Positions 11,483 to 22,534 are shown, counted from the stretch's first letter. The stretch is DNA of 64,000 nt from Russula earlei (GCA_025769875.1 JAGFNK010000062.1:100248-164247), one strand, 5' to 3'. Made by a program: numbers and translations. The notes: generated by a model not told the origin, from the letters alone.

Positions 11483-11867
11483 TGTTGCGCAGCATAGAGC
11501 GCAGCTAACAGGCCAAGCAACCCACCTTAGAGGTTGTGCTAATGCTCAAGTGATATTGGGGTGTAGAGCAATATGTATACTCGTCTACATGTATGGTATT
11601 TATACCTCTATGACCCAGGGCTGTTCCTAAGTCCAAAAGAAGTGACTACAGGTGTCCACTATATCGCACATTCAGTGACGCGTGATGTGGAAATGTTCTA
11701 GATGCAACATAAGGCTGCATCTTGTGATAGATAGCATAGTATGCATAACCCTATTGCCATAAGCGCATATACTAAAGTTCTGTCTAACACATAACATCTT
11801 TGAGTGGATCTTGAACCTTGTATGAAGGTCTTCGCCTTCTTTGATCCGTTCGGGTTCCGGTTCAACA
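11483..11867 (-). repeat. Solo LTR of the Cop-3 family (reverse)
   Basis: 385 bp, the reverse complement of the Cop-3 LTR (TGTTGAACYGGAAC...CAGCATAGAG...CAACA), flanked by the perfect duplication AGAGG (11478-11482 and 11868-11872). It is inserted in the last codons of the secreted-protein gene to its right. Confidence 0.94.
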
Positions 11868-12416
11868 AGAGGTAGGGTGGTTATCATATCTAAGCAACGC
11901 CTTTTTCAACCGATTGAACGTTTTAAGACTCTCCGGGGTTGGGTGGTTATTTTTGAGGTCCTTCACCTTCTTATCCAGTGTTCGCATGATCTGTCGGTAG
12001 TCCTCTGTAATCGACGAAAATTTCTGATCCTCAGTTATTGGGTTGAGCGTGTCGAGTTGGGAGTCTGTCTCATGGATCTGCTGATCAATCTGCTTATTTA
12101 TTTCCTTTAACATCTCGAAATGTTCTCGAGGCACGTTTTTCAGTGCTTCCTCCTGCCTTTTGCGAGGTAACATCAATTTCAGGGGAGAAAGAGGACTGAA
12201 GAGGTTCGCGTACTCTGGTGTTGGCGCATGCCTCCTCTTCCATTCGGTTAGAAGACGGTCATACTCCATTTCAATACGTTCAAGCTCTCCACTTCTGCGA
12301 GATGACGTCAATTTCAGGGGAGAAAGAGGACTGAAGCGGTTGACGTACTCTGAAGCATGCGCGAACAGTGGAGCAATGCCAACGGTAAGGCAGAATATGG
12401 CCAAAACATGTCGCAT
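11862..12416 (-). CDS. Small secreted protein SSP-1, 3' end replaced by an LTR
   Basis: A 184-residue reading frame on the minus strand. It opens with a clear signal peptide (MRHVLAIFCLTVGIAPLFA) and continues as a charged, helical protein rich in K/E/L with no cysteines after the signal. The start and signal match the paralogue SSP-2 at 62861. Two stretches beginning EYVNRFSPLSPLKL and EYANLFSPLSPLKL read through without stops. At the DNA level they look like two copies of the SSP-2 intron (GTACG donors at 12348 and 12213, acceptors near 12295 and 12157), so they may be spliced out or may have become coding. The present stop lies inside the solo LTR inserted after codon ...HPTS. Without the LTR the frame would run only about six residues further, to a stop near 11464. 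Function unknown; a secreted effector-like role is inference. Confidence 0.6.
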   Translation of the reverse strand: MRHVLAIFCLTVGIAPLFAHASEYVNRFSPLSPLKLTSSRRSGELERIEMEYDRLLTEWKRRHAPTPEYANLFSPLSPLKLMLPRKRQEEALKNVPREHFEMLKEINKQIDQQIHETDSQLDTLNPITEDQKFSSITEDYRQIMRTLDKKVKDLKNNHPTPESLKTFNRLKKALLRYDNHPTSC

Positions 12417-13215
12417 TGTTATTTATGAACGAGAATACAAATTGTTGAATCGAAGGTGTCGAATCGAAGTTGAAAGACAGTGGTGTAGAAAGTTTAGAAA
12501 GTCGTCGGTACCAGTACCAACTAGTTTGGGAGCACAGCTGGAGAGAAATTTAAATTGTATTATACTGGTGCTGCTTGGCTATGCTCCGATCGGAACGGAT
12601 CACCAGCTGGGAGCGCATGGACGGCCGGATCGATGTCGGGGGGGAAACCGGACCCGTGATGTTCCACTAGATAGGTTCCCACAAACTTTGTGCTGTGGTG
12701 ATCCTGTACTATTCTCTTGCCTTTCACACATTGTCATTTCACACATTGTCATCGTTAGTAATGTTCGCGGCCCGGTTCAAAGCCGCAAGCCGGCCGGGGC
12801 CGAACCTACAGGAGCCGAGCTGACCTGGGTGTCAACGGCTCGGAGGCAGCCCATGGCCCAGGCTTGAGATTTTGAAAGCCTGAAGCTATGGCCCAAGCTG
12901 TGGCTTTTGGTGCCTGAATTCACCTTTCTCCACTGGAATAAAGCAATGAATAACTGTGCAGTTTTAGTTTTATGGCTGTATAAAGGTATATTTGTTCTTG
13001 TTTTTATAAATTGTGATCATGTCAACAGCAAGAGCACCTCATGTGAGATGCCAACCTGTTCCTTTGAGCTGTTTGATTATGGATTCTGATGTTGCCAAAC
13101 CTGCACTGACATCTCATTGCCAAAGCATCACATTTGCCCAGGCCAAAAAAACAGCAGAAACAGAGGAGGAACTGAATCATTGACCAGGTCCATCAATCAA
13201 TGGCAAGATGACAAT
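12417..13215. other. CpG-rich upstream region of SSP-1, then unassigned
   Basis: From 12417 to about 12890 the sequence is CpG-rich like the gene island on the right, and unlike the flanking transposons, so it is probably the preserved promoter region of SSP-1. A short direct repeat of TTTCACACATTGTCA occurs at about 12720-12751. The plus-strand reading frame across 12160-12867 is antisense to SSP-1 and is not believed. From 12900 to 13215 nothing is recognised. Confidence 0.45.
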
Positions 13216-13724
13216 TGTCATGAACCATTTCCTGGAGAGGTCCCTAGAAGGACCCTTCCTTATAAGAGGAAACCCAGCCTCTATGATGCCACCCTGTTCA
13301 CATGGACAAAAGGGGTGAGTAGAGGTGTCCACAATATTGCATGCACATTGTTGTGTGATTGATTCTTGGTGCTTTGCACATGTACTAAGCAGTGAACATG
13401 TGGACACTAAAGGCTCTTACTCATCAATATGAGCCTTTTTACTCAGCAGCTTACTGAGCATGACTGAGCATGCTCAGTAAGCATACTCTGACTTCTTACT
13501 CATCCATCAATTGTGCTTGATAACAAGGTTATGACTTGTTCCCTATTTAGTAGTTCCTTATAGTATATAAGTGCTCAATAAAGTAGCAGACAGTCTTCAG
13601 ACTGTCCATTTGATTTGTGGCACTCTACTACCAGAGGTACTCCTTTAGGACTGCCCTATCTAGCACACTCTGGCTCTCTCCTTCCATGATCACCTCTCAC
13701 AACCTGTACCAGTTCCACTCTGGT
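13216..13724 (+). repeat. Left part of an LTR, family G, copy 4
   Basis: Begins TGTCATGAACCATTTC and is collinear with the left 60 percent of family G (TATA box in TAGTATATAAGTGC, hairpin ACAGTC/GACTGT near 13590-13608, palindrome around GAGCATGCTCAGTA). It is cut at 13724, where the Gyp-3-type LTR begins. The missing right part was not found beyond the nest. Confidence 0.8.
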
Positions 13725-14297
13725 TGTCACAAGTACTGGTACTTCAGACCAGACTGGTAACCAGGCTAACCTACCTGGACAGAACTCATGTTTGACTCAT
13801 GTGTACCACTACATTCCAGCATGTTCTCCCTCAATTGCCTTGATTTTCCCTCAAGGACACTATTTGATATAGATAGTCCTGCTGTATATAAACCCTCTCT
13901 CTGCTGAGGACAAGCCTTAAGCTTGTTCTCTTGTGAAATATCACTGGAATTTACTTTGGACTTGTAGGCTTGCAAGTAATCAAGCAAACTCCTCAAAATC
14001 CCCTTTAAGTCTCTAAGTCTTTGAATGCAAAGACTTATCAGTTGTGTTTCCTCTCTGTGGTACACAATCGCCTCAGCATTGTTGTCACTGAGACCCCTGA
14101 TCCTCACAAGAACTTCTTGTTCTCGCTTGACTCAGTGCGCACATCTCATGCATGAAACAATTTGTCAGTGACACTGCCTCCAGTCAGTGACATTAGAACA
14201 AGCTTACCCTTCTGAACCCTCAACCCCAAATTGCATGACCACAAATACATCGATTTTGTTTCTCTAACATGACTACAGTTTGAGACTGGAAGTACAA
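13725..14297 (+). mobile_element. Gyp-3b: left LTR and start of gag, broken by Gyp-1
   Basis: The LTR (13725-14192; TGTCACAAGTACTGG...CAGTGACA) matches the Gyp-3 LTR throughout, including a TATA box, the GGACAAGCC-TTAA-GCTTGTTC hairpin and, just after the LTR, the self-primer site AGAACAAGCTTA (14195-14206). The gag ATG is at 14269, with an early TGA (MTTV*DWK). Coding sequence stops at 14297 in TACAA and resumes at 45304, where TACAA is repeated and the frame continues as GLTRPTIEELAALKCPF. That reconstructs the insertion point of the whole Gyp-1 nest. Confidence 0.9.
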
Positions 14298-14553
14298 TGT
14301 TAGGATTCTTGCATTCTCATCTGCTTACCTATGTTTTGATGAATCATCTGTGCTTACTCATCTGCTTACTTCTGCTTAGTGATTTGCTTAGTGGTCAGCT
14401 TACCGATTGCTTACTCACCACTTACTGATTGATGACAGATACTAGGAAAGGATGACTCACACATGAGTCATTTCTGATACTTTCGAATTGTGCTCTACAT
14501 TTTTGGATACTACTGGTCCTCAGCTATGTGCACCCAAGTTTCATACAAATCGG
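14298..14553 (+). repeat. Gyp-1 left LTR, first part
   Basis: Begins TGTTAGGATTCTTGC and includes the TGACTCA/TGAGTCA palindrome region (about 14451-14470). It breaks at 14553 after ATCGG, the target duplication of Cop-3. The rest of the LTR is at 20405-20598. Confidence 0.92.
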
Positions 14554-14939
14554 TGTTGAACTGGAACCTGAATGGATCAAAGAAGGGGAAGACCTTCATA
14601 CAAGGTTCAAGATCCGCTCATAGATGTTACGTGTTAGACAGAACTTTAGTATATGTGCTTATGGCAATAGGGTTATGCATACTACACTATCTATCACAAG
14701 ATGCAGCCTTATGCTGCGTCTAGAACGTTTCCACATCACACGTCACTGAATGCGCAATATAGTGGACACCTGTAGTCACCTCTTTTGGACTTAGGAACAG
14801 CCCTGGGTCATAGAGGTATAAATACCATACATGTAGACAAGTATACATCATTGCTCTACACCCCAATATCACTTGAGCATTAGCACAACCTCTAAGGTGG
14901 GTTGCTTGGCCTGTTAGCTGTGCTCTATGCTGCACAACA
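14554..14939 (+). repeat. Cop-3 left LTR
   Basis: 386 bp, TGTTGAACTGGAACC...TGCTGCACAACA, with a TATA box GGTATAAATACC near 14815. Nearly identical to 20019-20404. Confidence 0.94.
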
Positions 14940-14954
14940 GGTTATGGGCCCTGC
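14940..14954 (+). promoter_or_regulatory. Cop-3 primer-binding site for half initiator tRNA-Met
   Basis: GGTTATGGGCCCTGC directly after the LTR. It complements the anticodon arm (CAU anticodon) of eukaryotic initiator tRNA-Met, the internal half-tRNA primer known for Drosophila copia, rather than a tRNA 3' CCA end. Confidence 0.75.
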
Positions 14955-15108
14955 AAGCCATGCACCTTCATCGGCTGCAACGATGGTGAAGCAGCCATGA
15001 AGCCTGCATGCTGTGGCGAGCTAGTCTACCCTTTGGGGAGACTATGTCGGCTTGTTTGAATACAAATACTCTTACTGATGACCTCTAAGCCCCTTTCTAA
15101 CAGCTACT

Positions 15109-16464
15109 ATGTCGTCATCTCAACCCTCTGCCCCTGTTGTCCCCATCCTTGATGGCGCTAACTATGGTATTTGGTCAAAGGCTATGAAAGCCTACCTCAT
15201 GTCCGTTGGACTATGGGGTTATTGCAATGGCACATTTGACATGCCAACCCTTCCTGGACTTCCTCAGGTGCCTCTTGCTGAAGAGATTGCTGCCCAGGCT
15301 GCCACTATCGTAACCCTGAGAGAATGGAACAAAGGAAATGATATGGCAGTCGGTCATATGGTCCTTAGATCTAGCATTGCGATCCAGCAGGATCTCACGA
15401 CCCTGGATAGTGCCGAAACTATCTGGAATCGCCTTGAAACCCTTTATGGCACAGCGACCACAGTTAGCATCTATAAGGACTTCAAAGAGGCCATCTCCAT
15501 TTCGCATTAACCCAAGCCAACACCCTGGCCCACAAATGGATCGGATACATGCTGCATTCCAGTGTCTCACTGCCTCCTCCCTTCACATCCCTGACACCTT
15601 GCAGGCACTCATCATGCTTGCTGCAATTCCCCAGAAATGGGAAATGCTTGTCCACATTGTTACTCAGAACTATGAAGTGGCCGACCTTAACGCTAAGGAC
15701 GTCCGAGAGGCTATCATCTCTCAATATCAAACTGAGATCAATTGCAGAACAGGCAAGAAGCACATCGCACAGAAGCTTTCAGCTGTCAAGCGCAAGCATG
15801 GTGACCCCTCCTTCTCCAATCAGCAGCAGGGCAATAAGCCCAAGCACGATGAAGATAAGGACAAGTGCCAGCGCGGTAAGCGTGGCAGCAAAGGAAAAGG
15901 GAAAGGCAAGGAGAAGGCTGATCACAGCCATGGTCCTGGACATTCTCATATTGCGGACATTGCCGCACTCCCACTCCCGACCATTACCACTATTGCCCAT
16001 CTGGGTCCTTCGGGGATCCAACAACATACTGTCCCAACTGCGACTGACCCTCGCAAATGCACTCACGGCCCTTACAAGGCCTTAAACAAAGCGCTTGATC
16101 TTGCTGACTGATCTTGGGGTAACTCCCACTATACAGACAGTCAAGACCCTCAAGCAGCGGATCTCGACTCAATCCGCTGCCTCATCAAGTGCAGTCAAAC
16201 TACCATCGCCCGTCCCTGAGCCTATGGACCAGGACGATGGCGACTTCGCGCAAACAAATACGTCGGATTTATTCGACATTTATGATGGTATCCCAGAAGG
16301 TGCTGCCACCCCTGAGCAGTGCTCCGACTCCGTCAGATGAAGTGCTTGACTGGGGCAGCGACCCCGAAGATAATGAAGCGTGTGTGTGCCTCCCTCTCTC
16401 CTTTCACTCGCTAAAGAACCTATTAGCATCTCCCCAGCCCAAAGAGTGGGCTAGATATGTCTGA
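15109..16464 (+). pseudogene. Cop-3 Gag
   Basis: The ATG at 15109 opens a copia Gag (MSSSQPSAPVVPILDGANYG, then W-S-KAMKAYLMSVGLWGY), the UBN2-type capsid domain. A one-base gain near 15500 (...KEAISIS*) moves the frame; the capsid continues as RINPSQHPGPQMDRIHAAFQ up to a KGKGKGKEKAD basic tail. Further shifts near 16100 and 16330 follow. The expected zinc knuckle is not readable in the basic tail. Gag would form the particle that packages the RNA. Clearly non-functional as it stands. Confidence 0.85.
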
Positions 16465-19400
16465 TAAGTGTTCACTTGTATCATACAATGTACAAATTAG
16501 TGAAGGGACTACTTCCCTTCAAAGTGAATGTAACAAAAATTGTTCGAGATGTAGAGGAAAGCACAACTTGAGTAAAATGGGATCCTTATGGCTCCTAGAC
16601 TCTGGCACGTCCGCACACTTCACCTTCGAAATAAAAGATTTTATAGAGCATACGCCGGCTTTGCCGCACGAAAGATCCCCTGTTAAAACTGCCGATAACA
16701 CAATATATGTGGAAGGCAAAGGCGCTGTGTTGCTCCGGCACACTGTCAACTCAAAAATGGTTGTCACATGCATTTCTCCTGTCCTTTATATTCTGAAAAT
16801 TAACACTTGGATATTATCTATGGGGGAGTTTTTACAACAAGGGATGCATGCATTAGGGAACAATAAACATATTTCCCTATGAGAGGATGGACAAATAATC
16901 CTGTCCTCTTACCCCTTATTCCCGGGTCAAACCACATATTGGTTAGATGCCTCAATTGAAAGCGTGCAAGCGCATTCTCTTATCTACGTGGTAGATTATG
17001 ATGTCATTCACCGACACCTTGGCCACCCATCTAAGGATGTTGTAACATATGCAAAGACACATACCAAGGGTCTCCCTGAAGACCTGAAAATCCCTCAGGA
17101 ACAGCCAGGTATGTCCTGGCTGTGTGCAAGGCAAAATGCCTGCATCTGCGCACCCCCCTTCTGAAACTCGTGCTTCCGCACCGTTCGAGCATATTCACTC
17201 GGACCTTAAGAGTTTCCCTGTGAAGTCGTATCATAAGTATGAATATTTTTTCAGCTTCATTGACGATTATTCCTCCTATGCATGGATCACACTCCTAAAA
17301 AATAAAAAGTTGACCATAATGGCCGTCAAGCAATTCCTTGCTATGGTCAAGAACCAATACAAAGCAGGAATCAAAGAGTGGATGTCCGATGCTGGCAGAG
17401 AGTACAAGTCCGAGGCCTTTGATAACGTCCTAAAGGACGAAGGAATTAAAATCCTGCAAAGCACCCCATACACTCCACAACAGAATGGACATGCAGAGCA
17501 CTTTATGCACACTGTAATGGACAAAGCTCAGGCGATGCACCTTGAAGCTTGTCTACCTCCCTCCTGGTGGGAATTTGCAGTGAATCATGGGACACACTGT
17601 TACAATAGGACACCTGCCAGACGCCTTCAATGGTGTACACCCTACGAAGTCCTAAAGAACGAGGTCCCTGATATCTCACACCTCAGAGTATTTGGTTGCA
17701 GTGCATATGTGCACATACCAGAAAAGTGTCGAGTCAACAGGCTTTCGCCTAAAAGCGAGCTTATGATCTACCTTGGTCATACTGAGGGGATCAAAGCCTC
17801 ACTCTTTATAAGGCTCCCAAATAACACGCTTTACACAAATGCTACCACCCTGTACGATGAGACCCTGTACCCCAAATGCGACAAAGCACGCACTAAAGGT
17901 ACCACGCAGATTAATGAACCGCATGAGGAACTACCGCAACAACCTGTCGAAGACACCATTCCTGGTGTTGACGACCCATTCCCTACAATCAAAAGTGAGG
18001 ACGATGAGCAGCCTATACAGGCGCCAGAAGAAGAGGAACATGAGCAAATGCCCGTCCTTCCTACACTGTCCCCTCCTCCTGTTGAAGAACCTGTACCTCT
18101 TTGAAGGTCTCAGCAGTTGAGGAAAGTACCTACCCATCCTGGCAACATCTATGGTGAACGCAGACACCCCACAGAAGTGGAAAAAGATGTTCGGCGCACA
18201 CACACATGGAGAACAATGACAGAAAACCAACCCGGTAGCTCGAGTCAGGATAGTACATCAGGATTGGCCGCACCAGGCCCTTACCCTCCTGTCGTCCTTG
18301 ACGATCAACCACCGCAAGCCTCTGAGGATGAGGTAGAAGACATTCTACATCTAGCAAGGGAAGGGGGAGTCAAATTTCTGAACTATCTGCTCACCCAAGC
18401 AGTTCCACTAAGTTCGGAAACACCTGATACTGTGAAGATTCGTGAATGGACCTTTAGGGACATTCTGCGAATGCCAAGTGAACTCCAAAAGGAGTGGAAA
18501 GATGCTTGTCACGAGGAGCTGGAATCCCTCTGCAGATGCAAAGTCTTCAAACTAGTCGATCCTCCCAAGGATCGCAAAATAATCAAAAATAGATGGGTAT
18601 TTGACCTTAAGTCTGATGGTTGTAAAAAAGCCAGACTAGTCGCCAAAGGCTTCTCCCAAGTAGAAGGCATTGACTATGATGAAATATTCTCACCCATGGT
18701 ACGGTTTGAGACAGTCCACCTGATGATTGTGCTCAGCAGCGCTCAAAAATTGGCACATTAGCGGACTAGACATCAAGACTGCCTTTCTCTATGGTGAGCT
18801 CAATGAAGAGCTCTATATGGAGCAGCCTGAGGGCTTCAAAATAAAAGGCCAAGAGCGTAAAGTCATGCGCCTCAAACGCACAATATATGGACTCAAACAA
18901 GCAGCACTTGCATGGTGGAAAGCCCTTGACAAGTCCATGGCCTCGCTCAGCCTTATTCGCCTTATGTCTGACTCTGGGCTCTTTGTTAGTAAAGACAAGA
19001 GCATCATAGCCATCGTCTATGTTGATGATGTGCTCTTCTTTGGAGCAGACAAAAAACAAATCAATAAAACCAAGGAGCGCTTCATGAAGCTCTGGGAATG
19101 TCGAGATCTGGGCAATGCCCAAGAATTTCTATGCATGTGCATTCAACGCAAGTCTGGCCAGATACATCTGGACCAGACTGAATACCTAAAGAAAGTGCTG
19201 CAGTGTTTCGACTTGCTTAATGCAAACCCTGCTCCTACTCTGCTACCAGAGGGCTATCACCCCTCTCCCAACACTTCTGCTGCTGACCCAGCCTTGCAGT
19301 CAAAATTCCAACAAGTTATAGGATCACTCCTATACATAATGCTTGGAACACGTCCAGACATAGCCTTTGCTGTCACAAAGTTGTCGCAACACGCTGCCAA

Positions 19401-19969
19401 TCCCTCAGAGGCTCATTTAAATCATGCATACTATATTTGCCGATACCTCTTGGGAACCGCCAATTATGCCTTGGTCTACTGATGGACCATCTAATGGTGG
19501 CCTAATGGCATATGCTGACTCTGACTGGGCTTCTGATCCGACAAATCGGAAGTCCACTACAGGCTATATGGTGAACCTGGCTGGAGCAATATTTCTGTGG
19601 AACTCACGAGCGCAGAAAACAGTCGCGCTCTCCTCCACTGAAGCTGAGTATATGTCGCTCTCTGACACGAGCAGACAGTTAGTTTGGATTAAATCCTTAC
19701 TAACAGAACTTGGCATCAATCTTGCTCCCATCCCACTGTTTGGTGATAACCAAGGCTCAATATTCTTAGCCTCCAACCCTGTGCAAGAAAAGCGCATCAA
19801 ACACATTGATTTGCACTATCACTTCATTCGTGAAGTCATACAAAATAAACAGGTGGAGCTATTCTTTATTGAAGGGGCTAATAACCCAGCCGACATGTTC
19901 ACCAAGAACCTTGGTCGCATCAAGTTCCTCAAATTCAGGGAGCAATTAGGACTAACGTTCTACCCCTGA
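16457..19969 (+). pseudogene. Cop-3 Pol: protease, integrase, RT, RNase H
   Basis: The protease active site is WLLDSGTSAHFT (about 16585-16620). The pre-integrase HRHLGHPSKD is near 17010. The integrase core has HSDLKSF (about 17193), MSDAGREY (about 17380) and the glutamate in NGHAEHF (about 17485), followed by RVFGCSAYVHIP. RT has NRWVFDLK, ARLVAKGFSQVEGIDYDEIFSP, DIKTAFLYGELNEELYM and an intact YVDD (about 19018-19030). RNase H has YADSDWASDP and SSTEAEYMSL. Frameshifts lie near 16880-16960, 17110, 18105, 18750 and 19480. The catalytic residues I can see are intact, so loss is by frame and not by active-site change. The stop at 19967-19969 lies 50 bp before the 3' LTR. Confidence 0.9.
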
Positions 19970-20018
19970 ATGTGGGAAAATGCTCACGGCATCTACCGAT
20001 GCACTTAGCAAGGGGGAG

Positions 20019-20404
20019 TGTTGAACTGGAACCCGAACAGATCAAAGAAGGTGAAGACCTTCATACAAGGTTCAAGATCCGCTCATAGATGTTACATGTT
20101 AGACAGAACTTTAGTATATGCGCTTATGGCAATAGGGTTACACATACTACACTATCTATCACAAGATGCAGCCTTATGCTGCATCTAGAACGTTTCCACA
20201 TCATGCGTCACTGAATGCACGATATAGTGGACACCTGTAGTCACCTCTTTTGGACTTAGGAACAGCCCTGGGTCATAGAGGTATAAATACCATACATGTA
20301 GACGAGTATACATCATTGCTCTACACCCCAATATCACTTGAGCATTAGCACAACCTCTAAGGTGGGTTGCTTGGCCTGTTAGCTGCACTCTATGCTGCAC
20401 AACA
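20019..20404 (+). repeat. Cop-3 right LTR
   Basis: 386 bp, TGTTGAACTGGAACCCG...CACAACA, directly after the polypurine tract AAGGGGGAG. Confidence 0.94.
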
Positions 20405-20598
20405 ATTGGATCAGCTGTTGTCAAGAAATTGTATAAATACTCTGCTGTACCAAGAAGTCGAGCCTTACGCTTGACTTACTCTCTTACAAGAAACAATTCT
20501 TCCTGAGATAATATCAAAGGGTTTGAAGTCTAGTGCTTGAACTATATCAAGCAACTCTTTCACTAAGAGTCAGTAACGAGATCAGTCAGATCTTGACA
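20405..20598 (+). repeat. Gyp-1 left LTR, second part
   Basis: Continues the family A LTR after Cop-3: TATAAATA (20432-20439), start-site hairpin region (about 20456-20478), end ...AGATCTTGACA at 20598. Compared with 44786-45303 it lacks about 73 bp between ACAATT and TTCTTCCTGAG, a deletion between short AATT-type repeats. Confidence 0.9.
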
Positions 20599-20612
20599 TA
20601 AGTCGAGTGTAC
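20599..20612 (+). promoter_or_regulatory. Gyp-1 self-primer site
   Basis: TAAGTCGAGTGTAC immediately after the LTR complements the family A segment TACGCTCGACTTA that lies about 33 nt downstream of the TATA box, with one mismatch to LTR copy 1 and two to its own LTR. No tRNA 3'-end complement (TGG...) is present. This is the Tf1/sushi self-priming layout. Confidence 0.7.
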
Positions 20613-20899
20613 TTACCTTTGCACCAAGAAGGAGCAAGATTCGGATCCCAACCTATGCAGAAGTAGTCATAGGGAGGAACCTGTGTTGATCAGGAACTCC
20701 TCCAAGACTTTATATCCTAGAAAAGAAGGATATAGAACAAAGCCAAATCCATTGGTATATTTTTGCTGAGAACAAGCTTGTCAGTATGACAACTGAAAGC
20801 TAGGCAAAGCTGGAGTTGGAATCGATTAAAACTCCATTCAAGACAGGAAGTAACAGAAAATGATACGCAAGGTTTTGAGGAAGAACTCAGAACCTTCAA

Positions 20900-22534
20900 A
20901 ACTTTTCTTTAACCAGTGTAGGAGCACAGTGGCATCCTACCACAGAACCAGAGGGTGGATCTTTTGATGTTCAATTCAACAATGAAGTCCGACCTGCAGA
21001 ATACATAAATGATCACTGGTATTTCATTGATTGGGACAAGGACAGATTCTACGTACTTGAAGACAATTCCATTGCCAATCCAGAAGAGTTCAGTTTAGGA
21101 ACCAAAACAAAGCCCTATACCAGTGGGTGGTTGTTCAGGAGTGAACCAGAACAAGACACATCCATTACCAGTGTTAGTGAACCTAAGCAATCAGAATCTC
21201 CAGAAGACACTCTGGTGATTGAAAAGAACAAGGAGCCAATAGACAAGCTTACTGAACGTTTTGCCACAGCCATAGATCTAATGCAAGCAGCAACTGAGAT
21301 AATGGCTACCACCACCCAAATAGCAACACAGACCACCCATTCGACATCTGGGAATTTGTACACCACTTATCATGGAATGATGTTGGTGCCCAATATACAG
21401 CAAGGAGGAGACCCACCAGATGGAGGAGCACCAGGTGGAGGAGCACCACCCAGAGGAGTACCACCTGGAGGAGGCCCACCCCAAGCAGCAGTTTTTGGAC
21501 CAGCTCAAGGAATCCCTGGAGGAACCAGATCAATGAGAGGACAACTTCTGGCAATGTTTGCAGGAAATAGGAAGAAGACTATACAGTTCATGAAAGAATT
21601 TGAGCTGTACAGGATCATGAACTCTCAAAGCAGCATCATGACAGTGCCATATGAAAGGGTGGCCTGTGCTTTGTCCTTTATAAAAGGAGACAGGGTTGAT
21701 GGTTGGGTGATTCAACAACTGGAAGCCCTGATAAGAAGAGTACAAGGGGATCATGCAAACCAACTACCACCAACTCACCTTCGAGAAGATGAAGACCTGT
21801 GGAACCTCTTTTTGATGGACTTCCTGAATCAGTGGCATGACAGTACCACTATAGAAGATGCCACAATGAACATCCAACAACTCACTCTGAAAGAAGGAGA
21901 ATTGGATGACTACATTGTGACTTTCAATCAATACCTACTCATGTCCAGACGGCCTAGAAATACTCAAGGAATGGTCAAAGTGTTCAGGGATGGGCTTCGA
22001 AGAAACTTACATGCTATGATCCTTTGGAGAAGGCCTCTACCTGCAGCAGGCAATCTAGATGCATAGCAAACCATAGCAAGGGAAGAAGCGGCAGCCCTGA
22101 ATGAGATGAAGAATGCCTTAGGAGCATCTGGGAGCCTAAGTTCCAGGGCACAACAGCTCAGGAATTGGAAGGAGAAGAAAGCCAAGAAAGATCCTAACGC
22201 CATGGATGTGGATGTAGTCAGGACCACTTCAAGGCTCAGTGAAGAAGAAAGGAAGAAGCTACAAGCAGAAGGGAAATGCTTTATATGCAAGAAAGTTGGG
22301 CACATGAGCTGACAATGTCCTCAGAGGAAAAAGAAGGATGACCCTAAACAAAAAGGGAAGGATGTCAAGGCTTGAACTACTGAAGCAGAAGAAGACAAAC
22401 CTGTGAAGAACTCTAAAAAAGAGGAACAACCCCCTGCTTATGACATCAACAGTATCATGGCGGCTATTAAAGGAATGAAGACAGAAGAAAAGGATGCCTT
22501 TTTGGACAAAATAATGGCTGATGAGGATTTTTGA
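20900..22534 (+). pseudogene. Gyp-1 Gag
   Basis: Reads from about 20900 (VGAQWHPTTEPEG) to the stop at 22532-22534. An acidic N-terminal part leads into a Gly/Pro-rich repeat (GGAPGGGAPPRGVPPGGGPP, about 21410-21480), then the retrotransposon gag/capsid domain (MRGQLLAMFAGNRKKTIQF to LDDYIVTFNQYLL, about 21530-21940) and a zinc knuckle [13 protein letters not shown]. Stops at 22064-22066 (TAG), 22310-22312 (TGA inside the knuckle, where arginine is usual) and 22373-22375 (TGA) are each one C-to-T change from sense codons. The true start is uncertain. Confidence 0.85.

Larger units (their letters stand above)
14554..20404 (+). mobile_element. Cop-3: near full-length Ty1/copia retrotransposon
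   Basis: 5851 bp with 386-bp LTRs at 14554-14939 and 20019-20404, TGTTG...CAACA ends, a tRNA-type primer site, gag, protease, integrase, RT and RNase H in copia order, and a polypurine tract AAGGGGGAG (20010-20018). The target duplication is ATCGG (14549-14553) against ATTGG (20405-20409), one transition apart. It sits in the left LTR of Gyp-1. The LTRs differ at roughly 15 sites, nearly all transitions, which suggests moderate age plus methylation-driven decay. Frameshifts in every ORF make it non-autonomous now. A solo LTR of the same family lies at 11483-11867. Confidence 0.93.

Noticed and set aside
12760..12800. B-box-like GTTCAAAGC suggesting a tRNA gene or SINE
   Set aside because: No matching A box at the right distance, no cloverleaf could be drawn, and no poly(A) end or target duplication was found.
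12160..12867. 235-codon plus-strand reading frame
   Set aside because: It lies antisense to SSP-1 and its promoter, has no family features, and owes its length to high GC on the opposite strand of a coding sequence.
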